DNA of 64,000 nucleotides from Cryptomeria japonica (Eukaryota > Streptophyta > Pinopsida > Cupressales > Cupressaceae). The notes under the pieces are model-generated. The model saw only the letters and a list, made by a program, of their open reading frames with translations. It was not told where the DNA came from and ran no database searches. The stretch spans positions 407,759,889 through 407,823,888 of the forward strand of contig NC_081408.1 in the NCBI RefSeq assembly GCF_030272615.1, read 5' to 3'. Each line of letters opens with the position of its first letter. Positions within the stretch are counted from its first letter, which is position 1. The position numbers and the translations under genes are program-made. Shown piece after piece: positions 24,265 to 35,059 of the stretch.

Positions 24265-25377
24265 TCAGTTAGATGAAGAATCTCCTGTTGGTGAAGTGAT
24301 ACTTTGTTCTACGGGTGAAGGAATAGCTTCATTAAAATTCATATCTAACTTCTTGATCCATTGTTTTGAAAATTATTGCTTTACTTCTTCAACCTTCTCT
24401 TTACCTTTCAAACTGGGTCCTTTGTTATTTTCCGGTGATGCCTTACTTCTACAAAATTTTGCAATATGTCCAATCTTGTTACAAGCATAACAAGTCACAT
24501 TGTTTTTCTAAATAGCTTTTCCATATCCTATGTCGGTATGTGTTCTGCATTGATTAGATAAGTGTCCAAATCTTCCACAAACATAACATCTTACATTCAT
24601 TCTGCAGTTTTCTAAATTATGTCCAACTTTGTTGCATTTAGAACATTGACCGGTGGATGTATTGGTGTTCTGATAGTTTCTAGATCTACACTTATTTGCT
24701 CTATGACCATACTTGTTATTGTTAAAGTAATTTCCATTAAATTTGTAGGCATTAGGTTGTCTTACCGGTTTACTATGATCATGATTGTTTGCAGTACCGG
24801 AGCTTTCACCAACTTCAAAGCCAAGGCCATTAGTATCTCCATTAGGTTTCTGATTTTTCAACATGTCATCAAGTTCTTCTGGACTTTTCTTGAATTTCTC
24901 CTTGTGTTGATTTGTAGTAGCCAACTCATTTTCTAAGAAATCTTTTTGTCTCATGAGCTTAGTTTTATCATGCTCCAAGTGTATTATATCTATCTTCAAC
25001 ATTTCATTTTCATGACTGAATCTTAGATTTTCATTTCCAGCATCATTGATTCTCCTAGCCAAGTCATCTTCATTCTTCTTTCGGTCTTCAATTTCTTTAC
25101 AAAACCTCATAGTCATATCTTGCATTTCATTCCTCAAGACCATGTTATCCTGCTTCATCTTTCTTACAAGATCATTAAGAGTTTCTTTTTCATCATCATC
25201 ACTCTGTATCTTCTCATGAAGTTCTCTTCTTTTGTTCCTAGCAATAGTGATATTTTCCTGAAGTCCTTGAATGATTTCCTATGCAGCCTTTAGATCATCT
25301 TCAAGTTTCATATTCTTCAATTTTTCTGCATCATAATCTGCAAGAGTTGTTTCTAATTGCTTTCTCAAGTTTTCCAT
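24265..25377 (-). pseudogene. Gag-like protein of element E
   Basis: Starts at 25377 (MENLRKQLET) soon after the primer site and ends at 24265 (GDSSSN, TGA). The first 200 or so residues are a coiled coil rich in Leu/Glu/Lys/Asn. A Gly-rich linker (GLGFEVGESSGT) then leads to four CCHC-type knuckles: the first broken (both first Cys lost, NNNKYGHRANKC), then CSKCNKVGHNLENC, CYVCGRFGHLSNQC and, after one stop, CYACNKIGHIAKFC. The usual copia Gag N-terminal UBN2 region is absent. Its tail resembles the second half of the Gag of element G. Likely role: binding element RNA and joining particles built by a helper (inference). Confidence 0.8.
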
Positions 25378-25434
25378 CTGTACCAGTGTCAGAATCTTCC
25401 TCAAGTTGTTAGGCTTTTGAAAATAAAGGATCAG

Positions 25435-25446
25435 GCTCTAATACCA
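25435..25446 (-). other. Primer-binding site, element E
   Basis: The minus strand reads TGGTATTAGAGC two bases after the 5' LTR, one base from the copia site TGGTATCAGAGC. Confidence 0.8.
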
Positions 25447-25448
25447 AT

Positions 25449-26191
25449 TGTTAGGATTCCCAAAGATACTAAGAGGGGGGGGTGAATCAGTATCTAACCA
25501 GTTAATGGATTTTCTAAACTTATTAAATGAATTGCATGCCAAAATAATGTACTGGTAAACTAGAATTAATGCAGTAAATAAGAACAGTAAACTCAACATA
25601 GAAAGCACACCATAACACAATATTTTTAACGAGGAAAACCGGTGTGGGAAAAACCTCGGTGGGATTTGTGACCCACAATATTCACTCACTGGCCAATAAG
25701 TGAATATTACTGATACAATAGGGGCCTGCACATGCAGGAAGGCCAACTGCCTAAAGCTCACTGCTTAAATACAAAAAGGGAAGTCTCACTGACTTACAAA
25801 AGTGGATTATGTAAATCCAATGGCATGTACTACTTCGGTTCAGCATCTGCTATGCCAAGTTCAGTACCGGTTTAAGCTCATACAACTTCCAAACCCCTAT
25901 TCCAAGGTCTGCCTTAATATTCACATCTGCCTATTACATTCCTTCCTTGTATTTTTCTTCTTACAAATAATTTACAAGATCTCGCACTTATATGAGTCCT
26001 AATACAATTCGTCTTGTCGGCTTACAAAAAGATTTTACAATTAAATACAAAATACAATAAATAAAATCTTGTTGGCCAGGGTGTCGGTAAACATCTTTAT
26101 CACTGCTGGTGTTTGTGCCTATGTTAGGTTGCCATCAATGACAATACCTTCAATCACCTACAATTTCTCATTGGAATGTGCATTTGCAACA
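25449..26191 (-). repeat. 5' LTR of element E
   Basis: 743 bp, TGTTGCAAATGC to CCTAACA on the minus strand. It includes a TATA-like CTCATATAAGTG near 25990, the U5 motif GGTTTTTCCCACACCGG, and a poly-C run before CTCTTAGTATC. It has a small deletion relative to the other LTR. Confidence 0.9.
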
Positions 26192-26196
26192 GCTTG
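26192..26196 (+). repeat. TSD of element E, right copy (GCTTG)
   Basis: Exact match to 19501-19505. Confidence 0.9.
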
Positions 26197-26942
26197 ACCA
26201 TGCATATGCTCTTAGCATTAAACACTAGAACAAGATGGCATAAACAAATAGAGTATAGTTTAATGATAATGCAAGAAAGATGATGATGATGATGATGGTG
26301 ATGATGAAAGATATAGAGATATTTTTGCTTAATATATGTAGACTCAAGTTGTGGGTGTTGAGATGAGAAGAATAAGCCTATTTTATAGAAATATCCAATA
26401 GAATCAATGGCTTAGATTAATAGGTTAAAAGATGAATGGCCATGATTAAGAAGTTAAAGGAGAATCAATAGGATTAAGAGGTGGAAATGAAATGGAGGGA
26501 TGAGATCAAGAGGTGGAAGAGAGTGAATAAGATTAAGAGGTTAATTTTAATGAAGGGCTAAGATTAAGTGGTTGGTTGAATTTTTAGTTCAATGAATGTG
26601 GACATTGAAGAAAGGATAGGGTGAATGAAGAGGAATAAGACACTTGTCACATGACTACGAATATAGATTATGATCCGTGTGAATAATTTGGAGGGATGGA
26701 ATTAGAAGGAAGAGGATGATGAATTAAATAAATAAGTGGGAGTATTTATTTAATTAATAGAGAAAAAAGGTGGTGTTAGAATTAAATAAATAAATATTTA
26801 TTTAATTTAGAAAACAAGAGGCTAATGAATTAATTAAATAAATAAAATTATTTATTTAACTAATCGAGAGAAAAGCTAATGAATTTATTAAATAAATAAA
26901 AAATTATTTATATAATTAAGTAAACGCAGTTTTTGGTGTCTA
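26197..26942 (+). repeat. Possible LTR of an unassigned retroelement
   Basis: The segment ends TTTTTGGTGTCTACA followed by TTTTGTCCCTC, which looks like an LTR end and internal start, and has a TATA-like TATTTTATAGAAAT at 26378. It contains a (GAT)n run at 26277-26305 and many loose copies of GATTAAGAGGTTAA between 26400 and 26580. At 26720-26925 there are four AAATAAATA / TATTTATTT inverted-repeat blocks. I cannot identify a start or a partner LTR. Confidence 0.3.
26720..26925. repeat. AT-rich inverted-repeat blocks
   Basis: Four blocks of TTAAATAAATA...TATTTATTTAA occur about 60 bp apart (near 26725, 26783, 26835 and 26889). Each can fold on itself. They are separated by GAGAAAAGCTAATGAATT-like spacers. 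Confidence 0.6.
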
Positions 26943-27667
26943 CATTTTGTCCCTCTTTAAGACAATGTAGTTTACTGCATTATTTCAAAGATGATTAAAA
27001 CATAGTGGGTAGGAAAGGGATAAGGACTAGAAGCATGATTTTCGAGTCATCGGAAGGATGAGGAATGATAACGAGTTAGTAGGATGATGCCCCCTCGAGA
27101 GGACATGTAGATTAGGAGAACATGCATGTGCTCTCAAAAAGAACATTTATAAGAAAATAAAATAGACGATGCTGAATGAAGGAGGGTATGGATAAGGAAA
27201 TGGTAAATATGTCCATAGAAGTATTTATGGATGAGAGTGGATATGGGTAGATATATAGGATGATGGTGATGAATACGTGTACTTTTTATAGTGTTATATC
27301 ATCATTGAGGTTATTATGGCAAGTGGATGCAAACATCAATATATGACAAACCCTATATGACTTACATAACATTTGTAAGGATATAAGGCACTTTAAAGAA
27401 AGAAGGAATGTTCTTGTCCACACTAGACTCATAGGTCATCGATGATCATAAAAAATCATGTCTTTGGACAAGCCATAGCATTATTAAAGGAACAATTTAC
27501 AGACACAACAAACAAATGATCATGCTCCAACATAGCTCCTCTAATCTAAGACATCCTTGAGTAGTAAAGGAAACTTGTCATTAAGATCAAACCAAGTAAA
27601 AGATAAGACTTACCAAACCAAACCAGTTAACAACCATTTAGATTTTCTTGCCAAAATTAAGTGTTTT
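26943..27667 (+). other. Non-coding region, no gene seen
   Basis: AT-rich sequence after the possible LTR end. No open frame with a domain. The + strand is G/A-rich up to about 27250, then ordinary. Confidence 0.4.
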
Positions 27668-28075
27668 TACTAGTATGATAATGATTGTGTCTAGTTTTAA
27701 GAATGAAGCATCTTGTATAAGTCAAGTTTGGTTTCAAGAATGAAACAACCTATATAAGACAAATGATAGATAAAAATGATAATGTTTCATTTCAGGAATG
27801 AAACATTTTGTATATGACAAGTGTGTATTTTCAATAATGAAACAAACTGTATAAGATAAATGATAGATCAAAAGGATAATGTCTGGTTTCGGGAATGACG
27901 CATCTCGTATAAGAAAAGTATCTAGTTTTTAGGATGAAACGACCCATATAAGACAAAAAAATATATCAAAAGGATAATGTCTAGTTTTGGGAATGAAACA
28001 TATTTTATAAGACATGTGTCTAGTTTTGAGGATGAAACAACATGTATAAGATAAATGATAGTTGAAAAAGATTGC
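27668..28075 (+). repeat. Tandem repeat, 97-bp unit, four copies
   Basis: The anchor AAATGATAGAT recurs at 27761, 27858, about 27955 and 28053, a spacing of 97-98 bp. Each unit holds two related halves of the type GTCTAGTTTTGGGAATGAAA + CATCTTGTATAAGACAA, so it arose from a half-length repeat. Copies differ by about 10-20 percent by eye. No ORF. Confidence 0.85.
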
Positions 28076-28931
28076 TATGTTGATTGAGAAATTGACCGGT
28101 TAGCTAATAGGCTAACTTGGTAGTTTGTCTGTTGATTCGTGATTTGTTAAGGTCATTTTTTTGTGCAATGTTCTATTTGGGCTTATTCAAAGTGTCAGTA
28201 TCTTAGAAATAAATATTTTATTATGAATATTATATTTTTGAAAAAAAATGGATTTTTGAATTTTTTGAATTTTTTTTTTGGGGGGGGAGGGGAGGATTTT
28301 TTATTTCATGAAATTTGTCTAGATAATTGATTGAGGTATATTACATGTATCCAGATTTATTCTAAAGAAGGATATATTTATTTGTCCCTAGTGTCTAGCA
28401 AGGCATAAAACATTGTGAGTGGATGAATGAATTGATGGGATGGAAATGGATAAATGAAGAATGGAAGTAGGAATTAGAGATAATTTGATTTTCAAGGACT
28501 ATCTTGTGATGGGGTAACATTTTTATCCAAGCTAAGGGACTAGATATGACAATGTAAAGTGATGGAATGGTACATTGAATGGCATGTGGTCTATCGAATT
28601 GTACATATCAAGAGTTTTCTAAAAATATGTTTTGCATTGATGTCCTTAGTTTTGATCAACATGAGGGGATGGATTTGGATAGGATGGAGATAGGAGATAG
28701 ATAGGATAAGAAAGATAAAAGGTGATAATGGATGATCAAAGTAAGAAATGGATAAGATAATAGATATGGATCCAAGGGTGTGGATAAGGCATTGCAAATA
28801 GGATGAGTGATGGCTATGGAGATCCTTAACCTTGTAAGGATCAAAAATTGAAAAGAGAATATGGATGTAGATAGGAGGAATGAGGGATAGTTGAGGATAA
28901 GGGATAATAGAGGATGTGGTATATGGGATAT
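28076..28931 (+). other. Purine-rich non-coding DNA with poly-T/poly-G tract
   Basis: A homopolymer-like T and G tract lies at 28243-28298. From 28400 to 28931 the + strand is dominated by GGATA, GATGG and GATAAG words, a long purine-rich strand ending exactly where element T begins. Open frames on the complementary strand (28591-28977) are by-products of this composition. Confidence 0.5.
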
Positions 28932-31900
28932 TATTGATGTATTTTTTATGCACTTCATACACAAAATAAAATGCCAAGTATTTTATCCGCTCTTGACCAA
29001 AATCCTCTTGAATGATAAGCTATGTGATCATACAAGGTGACTCCAAGGTTTATATTATTAGGTCTTGACATGTGGATAACTCCATGGTTTGATGTGATGT
29101 TGCAAGAATCACAAGGGGGACTTACGTTGAACATGAATATTGTTGGAACATGAAGTCTTACTTAACTTGAAAAATCAATAGAAAAAGGAAATAAGGGTTA
29201 ATAAATCTAATCTAATACTAAGAATGTGGGAACTAATTGTTGATTAGGTGTGACCAAACCAAACTTTGTTTCGTCATCAAGGAACAACTACACAAAATTG
29301 GTGCAATCTCCTAAGAATAAACAAAATTTTCTCATATCACCAATGCACGTCAATCACATGAACAATGAGCATGAAGTAATACAAGTTAAGATTTCGCAAA
29401 AGTTCAATGCACTACACACCACAATTTGCAATTAAAAAATTATAAGTAATATGAACATTAGGTACACCATTCATCAAAAATGATATCTTACATTGTTCTA
29501 ACCAACTTTTTAAAAAATGAGAAGTAGAGACCATGGAACATGTTGAATTAACATAGAGAATTCGCCATAAGTTCAATAAAAATAGCATTTCTCTTACAAC
29601 AAGATCTTGGCAAGAATATTTGTCTTCTCCTATTCTAACTTCTACTCTAACTTCTAATTCCTAATTGTTTCCGCTATCTAAATACTAAATATTATTGAAC
29701 TATTAACTATTAACAAACTATATATCTTTACAAATGACATAAATGATACTTATATGGGGCTCTATTTACAATTCAAATGCTCATATTGATTCACAATCAA
29801 CAGTTGAGATTATATAATGAAAATCCTAATTAGGGTTGGTTACAATAACTCCTTTTCAACCAATGAGAAAATTACAATGATTTGAAGATGCGTATTAGAT
29901 TGAATGTGAACCAATAGAAGATGAGATAATTTATCTTGAACTTTTTGCCTTAATGGAATCCATCAAGTCCATTGTATTTGGACACTTCAACTTGGATCCC
30001 TTTGATTGGATGAATGATAACTAGGATGTCACCTCATATTGCCTTGTAGACTTTATTAACTTGCCTTGCTCCATTGAATCTTTCACTTTGAAGTCCTCCA
30101 AGGAGTACCAGCAATAATTATTGAATTTTCAAAGGAAATTGAATATCGTAAAACATCCTTTCTATCTTCATTGCTATGTTTTGATCTTGTTCTCGTGTAG
30201 TATTATTCCTTGTCCTTGACTCCTTCATGAATTTCAGACCATCCATTTTGTAATTATGATGTTGTCCTTGCAATTTGCTTGTGAATTCCTTTCTCCAAAC
30301 TGTACCTTCATCTTCTCTTGAATTTGAACATTCATTCCTCCTCATAGAATTATTTGAGTTTTTTCATATAGTGAATTCCTTCACTTCGTGATCCATACAC
30401 CACATTGCTTGCATCCAACATAAAAAACACAAAGAAAACATTTAAATATTGATTATGAATTAAGCCTTAAGAAAGTAAAATGCAAGATAATTCACAAAAC
30501 TAACTTCTTAAAACCCTTCAAAAAATTGGGAAATTGTCCTTCATATTAAAGTTTCAAGAAAAATTGATTAAAATTTGTGAATTTGACCTCAAATATAATT
30601 TCTAAGACCTAAAAGGATGTCCTAAAGATCTTTATTTATAAATGATGAGGGCTTCGATTGGTGATCTTCTCTTATAATGATTTATCTATTACAATTCTCC
30701 CTTTTCAATGTTGAATTCCTTATGTAGATTGTGGTTAATATCTTCTTCCCTTTGGTGTGAACTTCTTTATACTCTTGGAGAATACATTCAACAATTTTCC
30801 TTGTTTTGAATGGTGTAGTATCTCTGATGTGAACTTAGAAGAGCAGATTTGAATTTTTTTTTTAAATGAGCACTTCCCTTCTTTGTTATATATGCCCTTC
30901 CCTTGAACAATTGCACCCCTTGATCTTCATAAACTTCCAGCAAACCTGAATCCAAAAAGCATTTTATGTTTGTTCTAATTAAAATTTGTATTTGTATTGC
31001 AGTTATCAATTGAGCTGACCCTCTTACATTTCATGCAATTTTTCAATTAAATCATATGATTGATCAAGGTGTAGTGCTTAAGGTTTTGCATTATAATTGC
31101 AAGGTGGAAATTAAATATGTATGGGACTAAATTAGTCTCTATAAAATTCTCTTAGTCCTTAGTTCACTCCACCAAACGCAATGGTGGAGAATCGATAGGT
31201 ATAGGAACAACAATTAATCCCTATAAAAATTTACAATACCTTGGCATGTTTATCTGAAGTGGAAAAGTGGAAAATCGATATGTATAAGGATAATTTTAGT
31301 CCCTATGGAAATTAGTTAAATTTTTGCAAGATCTAATAATTGAGTGGAGAATTGCTATGTATAGGGACTATTTAGTCCATATGAAAATTCATCTTTCTTT
31401 GCAAGTTTTATTTCCAAGTGGAGATTTGACCTCTATAGGGACTTTTGATCCTCATTTTGTCTCTATTTTAGATGTGACTTGCCATAGGTAATTTGATTTT
31501 TAGGCTTGGAGTGGAAAATCAATATGTATAAGGACAATTTTCATCCCTATTTTTATCGTGACTTCTCATAGGTAATTTGATTTTCATGGGATGAGTGGAA
31601 AATTGATATGTCTATGAATAAATTTGATCCCTATTTTTTTTGTCCTTATGTAATCGCTTATTATCTTTGCAATTTTTTCCTTGAGGGGAATTCAATCTTC
31701 ATAGGGGCAAATTAGTCCCTAACTTTATCCTTATTTTTTATGTGACCCACTTTAGGTAATGCTCTGAGTGGAAAATCGAAGCTCTGAGTGGAAAATCGAA
31801 CCTCATAGGGACTTTTTGTTCCTTGCTTTCCTTGATTTGTGTCTATGAATTTTTTACGTACTCAATGCCTTGAAGAGTGGAAATTCAATTTCAATAGGGA

Positions 31901-32384
31901 CAAATTAGGCCCTATGAATTTTCTCATAGTAGAAGTTTAATTTCCATAAGGACTTTTTGATGCATATATTTCTTCTTTGTCCAAATTGTTCAAATCACTT
32001 CACTCATTCAATCCCCCACGTGGAAAATTGATTTTCTTAGGAAATTTTGTAATCCTTGGTTTCAAATCTCTCCCTAAGAGTGGAAATTGATAGGGATAGG
32101 GATAAATCACCTATTCGTCACAAACTCCACATCAATCTTCTAATGATTTTCATTGAATTTTTGCTCAAATCCAAAGGAATAGTAGAAATTTAATTTTCAT
32201 GAGGACAGATCAAACTTTGGAACCCTTGACATTGTTGACCTCATAAACTCTAAGACCTATTTGCAAATATTAACGACTAAATAAAATACTACGAAGCCGA
32301 GAAAACTAACAAAATGACTACCCTAACAAGAAAAAAGTGGAAATCTCCATTTGCCATGGGGTGATGTGTGAAAATGTTACAACA
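28932..32384 (-). repeat. Element T, LTR copy 1
   Basis: On the minus strand it starts TGTTGTAACATTTTCACACATC (right edge 32384) and ends CATCAATA at the left. Collinear with the middle LTR. The left edge is supported by the loss of similarity to the other copies. The right edge rests on the LTR-like start and is less certain, because the purine tract expected beside it is weak. Confidence 0.55.
31070..32230 (-). repeat. Hairpin array in LTR copy 1 of element T
   Basis: About 14 imperfect copies, roughly 75-80 bp apart, of GTGGAAAATCGATATGTATAGGGAC followed by a 4-8 nt loop and GTCCCTAT. Examples are GGGACTAAATTAGTCTC near 31120, AGGGACTATTTAGTCC near 31365 and GGGGCAAATTAGTCCC near 31706. 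A private exact 20-bp duplication is at 31761-31800. The paired arms vary together less than the spacing does, and no frame runs through. Confidence 0.75.
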
Positions 32385-33486
32385 TTTAGTGCCACCTTGA
32401 ATAAATGTTCCTGAACATTTCAAAGATAAACACTAAATCCATACCTATAAACTCTGTAAAAGTCAATCCAACTTTTCAAAAGACTAGGAAACGCAGTCAA
32501 AATGGAAGAATAATTCCAAATTGGATCAAGGCACTTAGTCTTTGATTACCTACGTGTGTGAAAAGTATTCATTCCAACTCATAGGAATATTGTGAAACTT
32601 AGAATCCACCATGACTAGCTACGTGATTTCTCCTAACTTCATAAGCATCCTATATAGAGCCTCATTTCCCGTGACCGTTTATAGCCTCAATGAGGTTATT
32701 GTTGTAATCTCACAGAGATTTCTCTACTTCTCCTAAATTTTATTTTAATACTTGTAGATATGTTCACACACCCAAAGCCAATTATTTTGATATTTCTTTC
32801 AATTTATTACTTTTTTATTTTTATTTTTCTTCTTTTCTCATATTTTCTTTCTTTTGAAACTGCATTATTTTCATTCCATATTTTTTACACTTGGCGCATA
32901 ATCAATGAAGCTCACATGGGTTTGAGAATTATAGTGGCACTGAAGCAGGATTTAATATTTTCACTAGCCACAACTTCATCTAAAGAAACGCAATGACTTA
33001 GAGCAATTTATTGTGTAAAAATCTAGTAATCATAATATTTCAATATCAGGACACAATAGGTGATTCCCTTTCAATTCAAGTACAAGTCCTAAACAAATGA
33101 TGAATTAAGAGAAGGATAACCTCAAATTCTAAAGTACTTCACAAATAGTTATCTAGTTAATGGACTGAACATAAGATCCAAATTGTGCCAATGTGTGAGA
33201 AAACAACACAAACACCATTCTCACAAATGAAGGCTCTCACTTATGAAACCTAAACTTAACAAACCAACTACTAAAGAAAACTAAACTAAAGAAAACAAAT
33301 CCAAACCAAAATACCCAACAATCTCGAATCAAATGACTCAAGCAAAATCAATAACAAGCCTCAACAAAACAGTTCACTAAAACATACAAAAAATGGAAAC
33401 CTACCGTAAGACTATATGCAAGACTCCTAGAAGAGAAACAACTCAAAAGACCAACATATATACATGAATTCATGTGGTTTCTAAGA
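32385..33486 (-). other. Element T unit 1: non-coding 3' part of interior
   Basis: Between the end of the ORF and the LTR. T-rich and without domains. The same sequence with scattered changes occurs at 57702-58804. A TTTTCTTTCTTTT pyrimidine stretch is near 32830-32860. Confidence 0.5.
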
Positions 33487-35059
33487 TTATGCAACAAGAT
33501 CATGATAAAAGTGATGGTTCAGAGATGTGAAAATTCATCTTTAAACTTGAATAAGTAGGCTCTCACAATACGTCTCCCATACTTAAGCAAAACTTCACAC
33601 AAGATGATCAATTGTGGAAATTCATAAGGTCCATGATCAGTCCAAATATAAAAAAAAATCCTAAACCTCCATAATCAAATTCATAACAACTTTGAAAACT
33701 AGGATTAAGAAAAGGAACAACCTAGCATGTTTCAGGATCCAATAGAAACTCTTATGTACTCTCCACCATCACATCATAAGAAAAGATATCATTGGCTACT
33801 TCAAGAGGTTTCCTTTGGTGATGAATCACTCCATGCCCATCTATGACATGTTGAATCTCATTTGTAAGTTATTATTGAAATAAACTTAGCACCCCTTCCA
33901 ATAGTTCAATTCTCTTTATGTCTACAATTACATCTTGTTCATCCCTTTGCATAAACTATGCATACTTATGAAACTCCATAAGAATATCTTCAAAAATTAG
34001 GGGCTCCTTGATAGGTTGTTCTTCAAAAAATATCTAGTTGATCCTCAAATACAATCTATGGTGGTATTTCATCCTCAAGAAATAACTCAGAAGGCCAAAG
34101 TTGATGATGAATCAAGCCACTTACCACAATTTGTTTGTCTTGAAAAAAAATTGATTGTGATTCCATTTGTGCTTCCTCCATGAGATCTTTTAGCATCCCT
34201 TTCAATGTCATTGTAGTGATGATGTCCTTCAATAGTCCCTTTGAATTGTTCTTCATATTTAGCATCACTTATATGATAATTTGCAGTTCTTCATTCAATT
34301 TGTCTATTTGATTATCTTCCACCTTGAGATGGTTGAAATTTCTTGTAATTCATCCTCTAAAATTTCCTTTTGTAGCATGGATGAGTATTCCTCGAGTATT
34401 TATTCTTCTTTCTTGATTATTGAATCAATACCATGAACTTAACTTACCTCCATCTCTCTTGTTTCAACCAATTCACTTACACTATCTTCATGTGATTCTT
34501 CTTCTTCTAATGAAGTTGTAAAATACTCCTCTTTTGTTCCTCTATACTTCTCCACATCAAGGTAGGCACTCCAAATTTTATCTACAATGCACTCGTACTT
34601 GGATACGATTGGCAATCCAAATTGGTATCTGACTTGGTCAATAGGCATTTTGCACAATGAGAAAGTAAACATGAAGTAAGGTGTATTATGAATCCTACAC
34701 CACAATGGTAGCAATATGATTTCTAAGTGTAGCTCACCACCAAGATCAAGTTGATTTTTTATTATCCCCATGAATCTTGTGAATGGGTCATTATTTTCTG
34801 GAACATTGAAATTGCCTGAATACATAAACGCCTCTGACATGGGAATATCCCAAATGAACACTTTTTCTTGTAGTGCTAACTCCATCCTTGACAAGAATGT
34901 CAAGCAATGCATTTCATCATGTTTTGTAGTCTCGTGGATTCTACATTTGCCTAGAAATTCAAATTCTAACAAGATTTTTGGGTGTATCTGCCCATTCAAA
35001 GTCCACCAAACTATAAGAATATTATCTCATTGATCTTCATGAAAGCGTTGCTGGTCCAT
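33487..35059 (-). pseudogene. Element T ORF, unit 1, unknown protein
   Basis: I do not recognise this protein of about 520 codons. The ATG at 35059 (MDQQRFHEDQ) matches the start of the unit 2 copy (60374). Visible blocks: WWTLNGQIHPKILLEFEFLG, CRIHETTKHDEMHCLTFLS, FTRFMGIIKNQLDL, ECIVDKIWSAYLDVEKYRG, an acidic stretch, VEDNQIDKLNEEL, then SGLIHHQLW and a C-terminal His-rich end. Position just after the primer site suggests a Gag-like role, but no knuckle, protease or polymerase motif is seen. There is a stop at residue 11 (same place in unit 2) and several later frame breaks. Confidence 0.6.

Larger units (their letters stand above)
19506..26191 (-). mobile_element. Non-autonomous copia element E (Gag + ORF2, no pol)
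   Basis: This 6.7-kb element on the minus strand has two LTRs (743 and 778 bp), a primer site, repeated polypurine tracts and a perfect GCTTG duplication. Its interior encodes a Gag-like protein and then a long ORF2 of unknown function. I find no protease, integrase, reverse transcriptase or RNase H motif in the 5.2 kb between the LTRs. Element H (48008-54616) has the same order and homologous proteins, so the pol-less layout is a family feature and not a private deletion. It must rely on enzymes of another element (inference). Both ORFs carry frameshifts and stops. Confidence 0.88.

Noticed and set aside
26277-26305. (GAT)n run considered as a CRISPR-like or regulatory array
   Set aside because: It is a simple microsatellite. 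No spaced repeats or flanking genes are present.
28591-28977. Minus-strand frames of 128 and 102 codons that look membrane-like
   Set aside because: They come from the purine-rich GGATA strand. Ile/Leu/Ser/Tyr codons from TATCC-type words imitate membrane segments.
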